NCBI RefSeq assembly: GCF_000512585.2
Contig: NC_089247.1
Location: forward strand, 1-64,000
From: Kwoniella bestiolae CBS 10118
Lineage: Eukaryota > Basidiomycota > Tremellomycetes > Tremellales > Cryptococcaceae
DNA length: 64,000 bases
Direction of reading: 5' to 3'
Below are positions 8,825-21,481 of this stretch, piece by piece. How positions within the stretch are numbered: position 1 is the stretch's first letter; the number at the start of each line of letters is the position of its first letter. The position numbers and the translations under genes are program-made. Below the pieces are notes generated by a model. The model saw only the letters and a list, made by a program, of their open reading frames with translations. It was not told where the DNA came from and did not search any database.

Positions 8825-10147
8825 ATGACCATCCGTCTCTTATTAGGTGCATACCAGCCCCACATCTACGATGTCCTGTTTCATCCGCCAACACCGTTCA
8901 CCGCCCCTCGTCTAGAGCTACAGCAAAAGCTCAACATCGGTCCAAATGCATCTTGGTTATGCCAGCATCCGACTCACAAGGATGTGTGGTACGCGGTGTT
9001 CGAGTGTGAAAGTAAACCAGAGGTCGTGGCATTTAGTATTGGTAGCAAGGCTGAAGGCGAGGAGGTGCAGGCGGAGCTGTTGGGGAGAGTGCCTGCTTCC
9101 GGGACGCCTTGTCATGTGCAGGTGGTGGGCGGTGCGACCGGTCTAGCCATAGCGAACGTGAGCACTGTCTGTGTTCACAGTATGGATGTCGCTAATCATC
9201 CCCATTGTAGTATTATGGAGGTTCAGCATTCCTAGTCCCGCTTCGCCCTGACGGAAGATTTGCGGTCGAACCAGAAGTTTTGACAACGCCCAATCTCATC
9301 AAGTTCACTTATCTTTCCGAAGAAGAACCAAAAGCTCATCAATGCGTCGATGTTCCCAGCAAAGGGGAGGTATGGGTGGTCGATACGGGTAACAGCGGAG
9401 TATGGCGACTGAAATTGACAAAGGACAAGGATGGCCTAGCTTCATGGGAGAATGGAGGGTTTGAACCGACGGCTTTCGGACATGCACCAAGACAAATTAT
9501 CGTCTCGGATGATGGTGAGTCTCGGTAATGTAGCAGCAGCGATAATCGCTTCCAATGAAGTTCGATCATCACGTACAGTCCCCACTGAAGCATTGACTTG
9601 ATAGCTTCCCAGCTGTATACCCTTCACGCTCGATCGTGCCTTGTTACACATGACAATCTCTCTTTCCCTCCCGATCACCCTCAGAGACAAGTCTCGGTAC
9701 ATGATATCAATCCCACCGGCCATCATGTTGATATGGCGACACGAGAGCCGATGAGCATGCCTCTTGGTGAGCGAACCTTCAGCTTTGCTCTGCTCGCACG
9801 AAGTCTGTTGACTCGGTTGTCTTGTAGCCGCTGCGTTAACTCTCCATAAACCCTCATCAACTTTCACAGCCACTGTCCGCTTACTCAAAGACGAGCCGGT
9901 CGATGCTGTTGCTTTCTTCACATTGCGAGCGGACGGTACACTGACCCGGCCTGGAATAATCCGCCCTTCCAGAGGAAGAGAATACAGAGGAGTAGGATTT
10001 GTAGGTGATTGTTTCTTGGTGGCGGGACAAGACGATGGGTGGATCACTTGTTTTGCTTGGGACAAGGAGACGGATAAATGGGAAGAAAAGGAATTCGATC
10101 CGCCAGTAAGACTGGATAAAGTAGTTGATTTTAAAGTATTCCGATAG
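8825..10147 (+). CDS. Lactonase, seven-bladed beta-propeller (YbhE/CMLE type)
   Basis: Four exons (8825-9157, 9211-9514, 9605-9766, 9828-10147) keep one frame and give 372 residues, a normal length for the lactonase_7-bladed family. The N terminus LLLGAYQPHIYDVLF, the blade motif LAIANYYGGSAFLVPL, the inner-blade VDTGNSGVWRL and C-terminal FVAGQDDG-like segments are typical. Relatives are 6-phosphogluconolactonases and fungal carboxy-cis,cis-muconate cyclases; which substrate applies cannot be decided from sequence alone. No signal peptide was seen, so it is likely cytosolic. The last exon ends in DKVVDFKVFR. It is the first ordinary host gene from the telomere, followed by a sugar transporter. 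Confidence 0.85.
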
Positions 10148-10807
10148 TCCCTGGCTTCCGAATGTCTTATGCATTGCAAAGCTTCGCAGAACGATACACA
10201 CGTTTTGAGTGACAGAGAGGCGTCTGTTTCGACTGTTTATGGCAGTCTTCAGCAGAAAATCCCCGCATACTGACGAAAACCCGAAATTCACAGCGCTGCA
10301 GAAATGCGCCATTTGATTGAGACCTGCATAACAATGTCCCCTCAGGAGAAGCGGAGAGTGAGGTGGGTTGCAAAAGATTAGAAGCTTCTCAGGCACTATC
10401 GTACCGATATTTAGTACCAGTATGCATGATGGTGTACGTCATCTTGGACTGGACGACTCACGTCCGAGTGGAATTGATAGCCAAAGATGGATGTTATCAT
10501 GACGGCGTATCTCGATTCCTATGGCCTATCAGCTGCGGCTGGTTTGTTGTGGACGGAATGATAAGTGAGATAGACTTTGGAAACTCGTGCGAAACTCTTC
10601 CGCGGGTAAGCGACATGGCAGGTGATAGCAACCTTTTAAGCGACATACTTACCCCGCGTTTTCATCCTCATCCACCAACAAGGGAAGATACATATAAGAG
10701 GCATCGGAGTATCCTTTCCAAACTCTGTCTTGATCCCCTCTCTCATGTCGCACTAGCGTACAAACGGAACTTCCTCTCAACTCAGCTCGAGCTCGCCGTC
10801 GAACGAC
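10148..10807. promoter_or_regulatory. Intergenic region / promoter of the MFS sugar transporter
   Basis: No credible gene was found. A TATAAG element at 10693-10698 lies 110 bp before the transporter ATG at 10808. A 154-residue ORF at 10363-10827 overlaps that ATG in another frame and shows no domain. Confidence 0.5.
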
Positions 10808-12845
10808 ATGCTCCAACTCAAGGGTAAGAAGGATGCCGGTAAAGAAGGACGATCCAAGTCCGGCTTGGGCCATCTCGAGGGATTGAGAAACAACACCAAG
10901 TGAGTCAAAATGAATGATGTCCGGTCCTTTTGATATCCTTGTAAACTGACTGACGGAGACGTGGTGCGATTCAGCCCCAAATGGTGGTTGGATCCCGCAC
11001 TGCGAAAGCTTCATTTCAGTATGTTTGCCGGACTCGTATCGCCGATCCAAACGATACATGCTGATTTTCATCTCAGTGCTTATGATGATCGCATTCTGCC
11101 AAATCACCAATGGTTACGATGGATCCCTCAGTAGGTCTTTCAGATCAGCGAGACGACATAGATAGTTGACCCCCAACGCACGATCTTGTTCAGTCAACAA
11201 TCTGCAATCCCTGAGTACCTGGAAGGAGTCACTCCACCACCCCGATGCCAATATGCTTGGTGTGTTCGGCGCCTTGCAAGTCGTGGGAGGTTTTATCGCT
11301 TGCTTTTGGGCATCTCCCATCGCCGACCGTTTCGGAAGACGGTACAGTATGTTAGCAGGAGGTCTCATGATCGTTGCTGCTGGCCCTCTGCAAGGATTTT
11401 CTTACAGTCAAGCTCAATACATCATCGGACGAGTCTTCGCCGGTGCGGGTAATGTCACTGCCATTGTTGGTGCTGCTTCCCTCAACAACGAGCTCGCTCA
11501 CCCTAGGACGAGACCTTATATCACTGGGTGCTACAATGTCATCTGGTATGTCGGTAAGTGGTCTCTCCAAGCCTCGATGTACGGAGGATGTCGTGACATC
11601 GCTCACTTGCTATACAGGTGCGGTTGTCGCTGCCTGGCTCTGCTATGGATTGCGGATCCAAATGCCCACCAGCGAATGGCAATGGCGTATCCCATCAATT
11701 CTCATCTCTTTCTGGGGTTTCATCATGATCGGATTATTCCTTACAATCCCTGAATCCCCACGATGGCTTATGGCCAAAGGCCGCGATGAGGAGGCCGCTG
11801 CGATCCTCTATCGCCTCCACGCCAACGGTGACACATCCGACGAGCTTGTACATGGTGAGATCATGGAGATCAGAGCTCAACTCGATCTCGAAAAGCAGCA
11901 AAAAAGAGTCAGCAAATCATGGAAGGAATGCTTCTCCACACCGGGTGACCGATGGAGAATGTTCATCTGTATTGGTTTCGCAACTTGCATCGGATGGACT
12001 GGACAGTCAATTGTATCATACTACAACACTCAAATTCTCACTCAGGCTGGTATCACCGAGACCCTCCCACAGCTTGGTATCAACGGTGGTCTCACAATCT
12101 TCGATTTGTTCACCTCAATGTTCGGCGCCTGGTTGTCAGGGCGAATCGGACGTCGACCCCTGTTCCTCATATCATTCGGCGGTATGACAGCCGCGCACCT
12201 GGTTGTCACTATCCTGTCTGCCAGATATGCGGCCACGAAAGTGCCAGGGCTAGGTTACGCCATCATCGCTTTCATATGGGTTGAGAGTGGTCTCTACAGT
12301 GAGTCCTGGTTTCTACAGAGCAAAAACGCTGACCAACAGACATCGCGCTCAACCCGCTTTCTTATGCGTACACCTCGGAGATCCTCTCTTTCTCCACTCG
12401 AACCAAAGGTCTAGCTTTGTACCTCTTCACTCAGGAATGGCAAGCCATCATTACGCGTTACGTTAACCCCATTGGTCTTGCCAATCTCGGTTGGAGTGAG
12501 TGATAAGGCTCTTCTTGTGTTGCAAGCATCATCGTGCTGACCCATCGGGCTTTGTAGAGTATTACATCGTCTTTCAGGTCTTCTATGTACTTGAGACGCT
12601 CTTCGTTTACCTGTACTTCCCCGAGACTAAAGGTCGTACCCTTGTAAGTACGCACGGGCCGACGTCATTGCAAAGCTGACCCTGCTTTTCTCCCGCTATA
12701 ACAGGAGGAGATTGCCGAGATCTTTGACGGTACGACCGTTGCCAATCAAGTGCTCAATGAGCTTGAGGTTGGCCACGTGGTGACCGAAAACTACGATTCC
12801 AAGGCTGAGGAGGCTGGGGAGGAACGACAGCACGAGCAGAAGTGA
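10808..12845 (+). CDS. MFS sugar transporter (lactose permease / hexose transporter-like)
   Basis: Eight exons (10808-10899, 10975-11018, 11077-11130, 11194-11553, 11618-12298, 12340-12495, 12558-12643, 12705-12845) join in frame to 537 residues, the usual size for the sugar porter family. Hallmarks are NGYDGSL in TM1, DRFGRR between TM2 and TM3, IPESPRWL after TM6, GRIGRRPLFL after TM8 and YFPETKGRTLEEI after TM12. It is a plasma-membrane proton-coupled or facilitative sugar carrier. The substrate cannot be fixed, but the TM1 and STWKE..HP loop resembles fungal lactose/galactose-type permeases. It precedes the MAL-like cluster, so a role in oligosaccharide or monosaccharide uptake is plausible. 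Confidence 0.9.
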
Positions 12846-13227
12846 GCGAGGGGTACGATTAATTGCTGGACGGGCAGAGCTGGAATTGTCAGGTCTATGC
12901 CGGAAGAAGTAGATCTACGTGATAGGCGTGCGTGAGATGTGCAATTTGAATGGCCTGAATTCCCGTTATATTCATATGTTATACGCGTTCGATTGAGTTA
13001 GGTTTGTATTGCCTGAATGTGAGGAATGCATTTCATTCTCCAGCACCTCGGCAGATCCCAACCGGATGTCACGTGTGTCTTCCGGAACAGTTTCGGACGA
13101 GATGTTTTGCCTTTATCATCGAAATGTGCTTCACTTGAACGTAACTATGAGTGGGTAAATCTCCCATCACTCTTCTTGCTTTGCTCATTAATCACTACAT
13201 TACAATGATCATACGTGTATAATAACC
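12846..13227. other. Intergenic region
   Basis: This holds the 3' flank of the sugar transporter and the promoter of the Zn2Cys6 regulator. No clear motif beyond AT-rich patches (about 12968-12985) was noted. Confidence 0.5.
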
Positions 13228-15663
13228 ATGTCGATGAGGAGGACGCAACGGGCGCCGCAAAGGTATGTTTTCTGGCACGATTGCTCGTTGAAATCGAGTT
13301 ATGGCTTAGCTGATGGACGCAGCTGTTCCAACTGTACCAAACGCAAAGTGAAGTGCACCAAGGTCGGTCTATTGTTGACGCATGCGTTGGCAAATGCCTG
13401 GTGATGCTGTGCTCAAAAGCTCCTCATAGGTTCTTCCCTGTACCGAGTGTCTTGATAGAGGTTTGGGATCATCGTGTCGTCGAGAGGCGGTAGTCGTAAA
13501 GGGGCGTGTGGTGAAGTGAGTAATCGACCTTTGTTACCATGTGCAATCCAATGTTTTTGCTATCTCTAATGATCTTTCATTGACGTGGAGCAAATCAGCA
13601 ATGATACACCTACTGCCCCTACCAAAGACGAGCTTCAGATGGAGAATGTCCGGTTGAGGAACCGGATTAGAGAGCTGGAAGCCCGAGGTGGCCAAGAACA
13701 CCAAGCAGAGATTGGAGGTACGTCCCTATGGCGCAGACAGTGACTGATTCTGTTAGACCCGCTAGACTCTTTGATAAGAGGGATGGACTTTCTGTCACTG
13801 GGCTTGACACTCTATCAATCGCCCGACAACGCAGGAACCCAGCGACCATTTGCGGGTATTGGCACATCCGCTCCCATTGACGTGATTCGCCCTTTACTGC
13901 TTCCTCGTCAAATGATAGACTCGGTTCTGGAATACGCTCATGAACAAGTTTGGTGGCATCATTGCTGCTATCACGTACCTACATTTCGGCAGGAGATGAT
14001 CCAGTTTTGGGAAAATGATGGATGGAATACTGCTTGGAGTTGGTTCGGATTGCTGTTTGCTATTCTCACTGTAAGTACAAAACCTTTGGCTTCTGTGCTG
14101 ATATCAGGTTGGCTTGTACTACATGGATGAGCAAGACGCTCGTACGGCTCAGTTCACGGAAGGTACGTACGAGAATATAGTGGACCGGTCGCTGATTTGA
14201 TAGAGCAAATACGATGTCTGCCTGCTGCTTGGTGCCGAGTCGCAATGGAATGTCTACATCAAGCGGACTTTCTCTCGGTCCCTTCAATGATGTCGGTCCA
14301 GACTCTAGCCATACTCACCGGTGTCACGAATACTGTTGGGTAGGTTTACGACCGATGAAGTATAGATTATGACTGACGTTCTCATTCTGTCTAGAACCAC
14401 TCCACTTCACATCACTACAGTCAGCATCGGTATACGTCTTTCCCAAAGCCTCAACTTGCATCGCCTTGGTGAACAAGCCTTGTGCCCGACACATGTCTCA
14501 GGGTTCACTTGTTCTCTGCATCGTACCGATGAGGAACACGCGCCGATGACACCAGAAATTGTTCAACGAGAAACGGGTCGCCGGGTTTGGCTTGTGTTTA
14601 TGATCACTGAATACCTGTCTTGGCAAGCTCGCGAACGCAATGGTCTACCGGGCGAAGGGGATTCTTTGCCACTGAATATAGACGATACGGAGATGGGCGA
14701 AGTCGCCATCGTTTCCCCAACGGACATGTTGACGTCAACATCGCATCATCTTGGTAAGTCCGTGAGATATGTACCACAGCTGACAAGTCAAGCCATGAGG
14801 GACCTCGCAATGATCATGTATGATTTCTCGACGTCATCACTGCCTCGCATTCAAGCACTTTCTGCTGCCGAAGCTCGAATGCAAGAACTGCTTCAGCGAC
14901 AACCAGTGGCCAGCACACTAGATCCGCGTTTCGTATGGTCTCGGCACGTTTTCGTCATCTGCGTACATCATCGTCGACTGGTTCTGCACAGGCCATATTT
15001 CGCACGAAGTTATCGTGAGGCGGGCTTTGACACGGCACAGCGTATCTGTCTTGACGCCGCACAAGCTGTGATCGCAGAACGTCGAAGGGCTGTCCCATCG
15101 TCGTACGAGAGGGTCTGGTGAGTAAACATGCACTACCCGACCGTCTGATTGACTGCTAACGGGACTCTCGCAGGTCTGTCATGATGCAAACGTTGGCTGC
15201 TGCAGTCATCCTCATCATTGACTTTTTCCACGACGATTCGCCCACCGAGGTGCTAGACGCCAAAAGACCACAAATACAACAGCTTTTGCACGTTTTCAGC
15301 CACGGAGTCGAAGCTCAACCCTACGTCCAGCGTGCCATGCCCCTATTGGTCTCCCTCTTGAGGGAAGAGGAGCAATTTCGATCACAATATCGCGAAAGGC
15401 GGGCTCAAAGTCACCATGCTCAGCAAGCAGCCCAGACCAATCTCGTCGATAATGGGACTTCTGGCAACCCGATTACGGATCAGCAACGGGCAGTACTCGC
15501 TGGTGGTTGGAACAATCTGCAAGGGATGTACGGTCACGACTCAAGTTCACAGGTTTTTCCAGGCGTATCTGGTCACGGGATGACGACGCTGCAGTCGACA
15601 CTCGGACCGGATGCCTCGTTGCTGGACAGCGATATACTTGCTTTCCTACAACCTACAGAATGA
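13228..15663 (+). CDS. Zn2Cys6 transcription factor with fungal_trans domain, MAL-cluster regulator candidate
   Basis: ATG at 13228 starts MSMRRTQRAPQ. Exons 1 and 2 (13228-13262, 13323-13362) and the next exon build the binuclear cluster C13-x2-C16-x6-C23-x5-C29-x2-C32-x8-C41, with basic KRKVK between the second and third Cys. A short coiled-coil segment (VRLRNRIRELE) follows. The fungal-specific transcription factor middle-homology domain includes WWHHCCYHVP, a helical SIGIRLSQSLNLHRLG and RRVWLVFMITEYL. At least seven introns are needed. The C-terminal exon (from about 15175) encodes ILIIDFFHD and ends in LDSDILAFLQPTE, an acidic/hydrophobic tail usable for activation. It converges with the maltase gene and lies in a MAL-like cluster, so control of alpha-glucoside use is inferred, not shown. 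Confidence 0.85.
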
Positions 15664-15796
15664 GCTACTCGGTGATAGAGAACGACGCTATGTCTATGTG
15701 GACCCTCGTCAAGTTCTTTGAGGTGTGTTTGGCTGATTGTGACATGCTACGATATGTACCACATTGTAGGACATGCATGCGTGAGAGCACCAGAGA

Positions 15797-18210
15797 TCAC
15801 AGTTGGTAAAGACGCCCTTCGTAAGGATGCAAGGTTGTAGACGATGCAAGTACGGTTCCTGCGATGAGAGAACCTTTACAGTAGAATGACGCATCGACGT
15901 GTTCTTTTGACCAATTGAGTAATACCAAGAAGGTCTCGGACTGATACGACCGAGTATACACGAACAATTGCGGATGGCCGTCACTGATATCTTTGAAGTC
16001 ACCGTAGGTCTTACCAAATGTCAAGGTTTACCGTCAGTCATGAGATCACGGTGGTGTGAAGGTATTGCGCGATGGGAAATGACTCACCAGCGCCTTATTT
16101 GACTTTCGGACCTGAAGCATCTCTTTCCAAAACGAGAGAACGCTTGAGATATCCGGGACTTGGGAAGCAGCGTTACATTGTTCGAAATCGACATTGATTC
16201 GCATCCAAGGTTTCCCGGTAGTGAAGCCTGCGTTCTCGGTTGCATCCCACTAATAAGACGTTCGTTCGTGTTAGCCATCAGGTTGTTATGATAGTACATG
16301 AATCTTCACCACAAGAAACCCACGGGAAATGGAGTCCTCGAGTTGTCCCGTGCTCGCGTCAAAAAGCTAGCTATCAGCTTTGACTTCTCTTCGTCTGTGC
16401 GGTTACTGTTCTTGAGTCTGACGGGGTCTTCGTGAGCTCAAAGGCTCTGTATGATTACAGGGCACTGGAATGTAAAGGTTCAACATAGCACTTACGAGTT
16501 GACAGTCGCTATAGTTGCCACATCGAGATAGTCTTCAAGTGGCCAGTTCGTAGGCACATTTACCATTCCAATCTCCTGACCTTGATAGACGTAAACCGTT
16601 CCTCCCAAGGTAGTTTGGAATAACGCCAACATCTTTGCCCCTTTCCGGCGATACTCGGCACTATCGTCGGTCCATCTCGAAATACTTCTCGGTTGATCGT
16701 GGTTCTCGAGATACAAGGCATTCCATCCTCCCATCGAATGCATTCCAACTTGCCATTCTCCAATGACTCGTCGAACATCATCTAGTGTCCATTTCTTGGC
16801 TATGTGTCGAGCCCCAGAGGTGTAATCGAGTGTACAAAGAGCATACTCAAACGCCATTTGAATTTCGTTCCTGTCTGGATGGACGTACGAGACCATGTCT
16901 TTTGGTGTATAGACCGCTGGAACTTCGCCAACTGTCATTGCGTCGTACTCTGTCGGGAAACAGGTCGAATCAGTAGACTCACTTGAGTAGTGACAGGTAT
17001 GACTGACCTTTGAGTACAGAGTTGATGGCTTGTAGGTATTCGTGAACCCGTGGACCATTACACATAAGAGAAATGGCCGGTTGAGTCGGAACACCAGGCT
17101 CGATGATCGGGGCGTCAGGGTATAAAGCGTCCTTTGATGATTGTCATCAATAGCCACTTTCGTATACTGAGTCACGCTTTCACGAACCTTTGAGATCATG
17201 TTGATCACGTCCATCTGAATACATGGTGTCAGATCAGCCTTCTAAAAGTATTCACCTCAGCGTAATGGGACCTACGCGGAATCCTCCCACGCCTCTATCA
17301 AGCCAGAATCGAAGCGTCTCATACACTGCCTTTCTCACATCTTCGCTGTCCCAATTGAGATCCGGTTGCTCTTTGCAGAAACAATGCTGACGCCCAATCA
17401 TAAGATGTTTGTACATCCTATTTTCGCTATAAGAACTCACCAGGTAGTACTCTTGGCTGTTCTCATCCCATTCCCAAACGGAGCCACCGAAGAACATACT
17501 TCTCCAATTGTTTGGCGGCACACGATTGCCCTCATCGTCGTATTTCGCAGGACGCCAGATATACCAATCCCTTTTGAGACTTGTCTTGCCTTGTTTCGAC
17601 TCGAGGAACCATGGATGTTGATCAGATGCTTTGTGTCGTACTCTCAGTGAGGATTACTCTCCTTGACGAAGAGTGACATGCAAGCTCACTATGATTGACT
17701 ACTAAGTCTAGCATCAATTTCATCCCATTACGTTTCAACGCTGCAATCAGTCTGTCTACATCTTCCAAGCTTCCATAACGCTGATCAATTTCGCGATAAT
17801 CGGAGATATCGTATCCCATGTCCATCTAATTGGCGAACGTGAGCTATACACTGGCAAGAGCGGCACACCATCCAGAGGTCGGAGCCTTACCTGCGGGGAT
17901 TTGAAGATTGGACTAAGCCAAACAACGTCGATACCCAGCGCTTTCATGTAAGGGATTTTAGAAGTGATGCCTGCGATATCACCAACACCATCCTGGAAAA
18001 GACGCGTCACACACATCAGTGATATATCACAGTAGCGTTGCATTGCGCATGCCTCACTCCGTTATCATCCTTGAATGATGATGGGTAGATCTGCCTCACG
18101 AGATCAACGACACTTATCAGCCGAACATCCAATGAATTGTGAGAGGAAAAAGATAAGCTGACCTGGTATACGACGGCTTCTTTCCACCAGGCTTCAACGT
18201 TTTGCGACAT
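15797..18210 (-). CDS. Alpha-glucosidase / maltase, GH13
   Basis: ATG at 18210 (MSQNVEAWWKEAVVYQ), multi-exon, ending in LHPYEGRLYQL at 15797. The GH13 signatures are all present: DVVWLSPIFKSP, MGYDISDYREID, region I DLVVNHSE, region II GFRVDVINM assembled across a splice junction and carrying the nucleophile Asp, region III TVGEVPAVYT with the acid/base Glu, and region IV LENHDQPR with the transition-state Asp. The C-terminal all-beta domain is complete. It lacks a signal peptide, so it is probably cytosolic, hydrolysing maltose, sucrose or isomaltose imported by the neighbouring permease. It is transcribed divergently from that permease (529 bp apart) and converges on the Zn2Cys6 regulator (133 bp apart), a MAL-locus layout. 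Confidence 0.9.
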
Positions 18211-18738
18211 GATAAGCTTATTGTTCTTGTTGATCTAGGTGATCTCGACACTTTGCGAGTCATATGTGTGCTTCCACTTAAGAGTACTTGCCTCATACAG
18301 GTAGCCGACAGGCGGAATGCGAATTGTCGCGCATCTCGATTGACCAAGAGTTTGCAAAACGCCAAGCCAAACAGTCGGACGTGAGCCGGGCGAGAATAAA
18401 GTCATGTTATCTCTCGTTCACGATTTAGAGGACTTACGCCTGAGGCCCAATCAAGCGCGTGATAGCGGATCCTAGTCAGCTCAATCGCATAGGAAGTGGC
18501 CAAGAGGACTGAGCTAACTGCCAAGAGGGGTCAGTCGGCTGCTCAGTGTAGTCCCTCTCCCAGCCCCGCACTCGGTCAACGCGGAGGACCAGCACCAGGC
18601 ATTGAGAGGTGGCAGAGGAACAATGCCATCCTACGACATCTATATAAATATGGGCTTCTTCGCCGGCGCACACTTCTTTTTTTGTCTCAAAGAATCGACT
18701 TGCTGAGCGTAGCTCGATTTACATACATTACTTGCAAG
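18211..18738. promoter_or_regulatory. Divergent promoter of maltase and maltose-type permease
   Basis: The 528-bp region has paired CGG triplets suited to Zn2Cys6 factors: CGG-N8-CGG at 18376-18389 and CGG-N6-CGG at 18573-18584. A strong TATA box TATATAAATA lies at 18641-18650 for the rightward permease gene. Because transcription should start about 30 bp downstream, the permease start is placed at ATG 18739 rather than at the in-frame ATG at 18496. Confidence 0.6.
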
Positions 18739-20948
18739 ATGGTCACTGAGAAAGTCGATATTGACGCCGAAGGCAAAGAGAAAGACGGACATGTCACAGT
18801 TCTTTCAGACGACCTTCTTCGAGTCGAGAACATCGAGAAGGATATGGGTGCTATAGAAGCACTCAAACTCTATCCCTGGTCGGTCGTATGGTCCGTTGTG
18901 TTCTCTTTGACAATTGTAAGTCCTTTTCATTGATATACTGTTGAGTTAATGGCTGATGACTTGCAGATCATGGAAGGTAAGTCTCTCAGTGAGGCAGCAG
19001 AACGCTGATAGCCGAAGCCTATGATAAGGGTCTGATTGGAAGTCTCTACGCTCAGACCGGTGAGTCGCCCAGCCGTTATGCCCTAACCCCATGCTGATAT
19101 ACGATTATACAGCCTTCAAGATTAGAGTGAGTAGGCAACAGCCCACTGTGATGGGATTTGCGCTAAGCAACAATTCCCGAAGTTTGGCGACTATTATCCG
19201 TCTATAAAAGGTTATCAAGTCCCCGCTCCTTGGCAAGCTGCCTTGACCCAGGCTTCCAATGTCGGTATCTTCATTGGGATTTGGGTGAGGACTGACAACT
19301 CAGCTCGATGTATCTCGGAACGCGTAAAACTGATGGTCCGATACAGATCAACGGTTTGATTGTCGATCGATTGGGTTACAAGAAGACTGCACTCGGCGGT
19401 CTTTGTTTTCTCGCCGCCACGCTTCTCCTTACTATCTTCGCTGTGAATAGAGGTATGCTGTTCGCTGGTGAATTCCTTTGTGGTCTTCCCTGGGGCACTT
19501 TCATGTACGTGATTCTTGTCCTTCTCCCTTTGGTGACATCGCTGATGTCATTGGCCAGAGCCTGCGCGCCAGCTTACGCATCCGAAGTGGCTCCCATTGC
19601 TCTTCGAGGTGTTTTGACCACTTAGTACGGTCTTTCAAGCCTTCTCTGTGACACGCAACGGCTGATCTGAGGTATTGCCTGTAGCATTAACCTTGCGTTT
19701 GTCATTGGTCAATTCATAGCCGCAGGGGTCCTCCTAGGAGTTCAAGGTCGAACCGATACGATGGGATGGAAGATCCCTTTTATCGTCCAAGAAGCCTGGC
19801 CTGTCCCACTCTTCATCTTGATCTGTTTGACTCCCGAGTCCCCTTGGTGGTATGTCCGCCATAACCGTGTTGAAGAAGCGGAAAAGTCTCTCCGCCGACT
19901 GAGAGGGGATGCTGGGCCTGTACCAATCAATCAACAGGTAGCAATGATGGTCGAGACCAACAGAGCAGAAATGGAATTGGGTCAAGGTGAACATGTCACC
20001 TATTCAGACTGTTTCAAAGGAACGGATCTTAGACGTACGGAAATCGTTTGTCTTGCTTGGGCATCTCAGCTTTTCTCGGGTCAAAATTTCACAGCCTACA
20101 TGACCTACTTCTTCACACTTTGTGAGTCGTTACTGCACCGCTCTGTCATTTCGCTGCTAATTATAGTCTCAGCTGGTCTCAAGTCGTCCGATGCATTCAA
20201 GCTCAACTTGGGTAATTATGCTCTTGGCTTCGTTGGAACAGTTAGCAGCTGGTTCCTTCTGAACAAGTTTGGCAGAAGGAAGATCTTCCTGGTAAGTCAA
20301 CTAGCAACCATTATTCAACACGCTGACACCACATCAGACTGGAATTTCCATCATGACAATGATCATGGGTATTATCGGATGCCTCTACTGGACTGCTGAG
20401 AAACATACTTCCGCTAAATGGGGTCAAGCGGGATTACTCCTTACTTGGACTGTCGTCTCCGACGCTTCGATTGGACCTGTTGTCTACGCCATCGTCAGTG
20501 AGACTTCTTCAACTCGTTTAAGAGCCAAATCAGTCGGACTGGCAAGAAACGCATACACCGTGTGCGCTTTGTGTTTCGGGTTTGGTGAGTGCAATTCTGT
20601 AACAACTGGCTCTACCACTTTGGCAACTTCAGTCCACTGATCTGATTTGTAGCCGTGCCATTCATGATGAATGCCGCCTATGGTAATCTCAAAGGAAAGA
20701 CTGCTTTCCTCTTCTTTGGGACCTCCATCTTGGCTCTGATCTGGGCTTTCTTCAGGTGAACATCAATTCAGACCAGACTGTTCAGATGCCTGATCACTGA
20801 CATACACCGCTGCCGTCATTGTAGACTCCCGGAATGTAAGGGCCGAAGTTATCGAGAACTCGATATTCTCTTTGATCAACGTATTAGTGCTCGGAAATTC
20901 GCTACTGCCGATGCTCAAGAGCATCCGCAAGCTACGCTTCATGTTTAA
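18739..20948 (+). CDS. MFS maltose/alpha-glucoside-type permease
   Basis: The ATG at 18739 (MVTEKVDIDAEGKEKDGHV) was chosen from the TATA position. The multi-exon protein has sugar-porter marks: MEAYDKGLIGSLY in TM1, DRLGYKK between TM2 and TM3, YASEVAPIALRGVLTTY, TPESPWWYVR after TM6, NKFGRRKIFL after TM8 and PECKGRSYRELDILF after TM12. The long N terminus, the SPWWYVR form and CKGRSYRELD are typical of the fungal alpha-glucoside:proton symporters (MAL-type) rather than hexose carriers. It is a plasma-membrane importer that would supply the divergent maltase. The C terminus ends in EHPQATLHV. Confidence 0.88.
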
Positions 20949-21481
20949 TCGTGTCGTGGTCTGTCGATCCAGACTATAACGGTTTTTTGGGAGATATTTG
21001 GGTCTGAGGTTGAGCGGTTTGTTTATTTTGACCCTATGAGTCGCTGTTTGTGGGGACTAAGAGAGAGCAGACGAAACGTTATCGTTCTTACTTGTAGTGT
21101 CTCACGTTTCAACTTTATAACAATGTCGATATTCACATTCTTTTCACTTTGTACGTCAGTAAGGGGATGCATTTTCTGGCGAGGTTTATGCCTATCTTCG
21201 AATTGCCAGAACAACACTCATATTCCTACGTTGCCAGGAGGTCCGGTCGAGCAAGGTTTATGCATATCCCAATCCTCCTGATCAGGGTTCAACTGCCATG
21301 ATTTGAGCGTTGCTGTATCTTGTGCTGATAAGTGAATGGGCCACTCGGCCAGGACTCGCCCGTTACCCGTCCGAACGTGATTGCGCTTCTGATTACCCGA
21401 TCACATACAAGGCTATATATATAATGACCCAAAACAGGAGCTCCTGGACGACTGTTCTAAGCCTTGTTATCAACTTTCATC
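20949..21481. promoter_or_regulatory. Intergenic region with TATA box of the dioxygenase gene
   Basis: No gene was found. TATATATATAA at 21414-21424 lies about 58 bp before the PhyH-type gene's ATG at 21482. The rest is the 3' flank of the permease. Confidence 0.55.

Noticed and set aside
10363..10827. Plus-strand 154-residue ORF upstream of the sugar transporter
   Set aside because: It overlaps the transporter's start in another frame, covers its TATA box and has no recognisable motif.
18496..18738. In-frame upstream extension of the maltose-type permease from ATG 18496
   Set aside because: It would place the TATA box at 18641-18650 inside the coding region, and the sequence is low-complexity with no family similarity; ATG 18739 is preferred.
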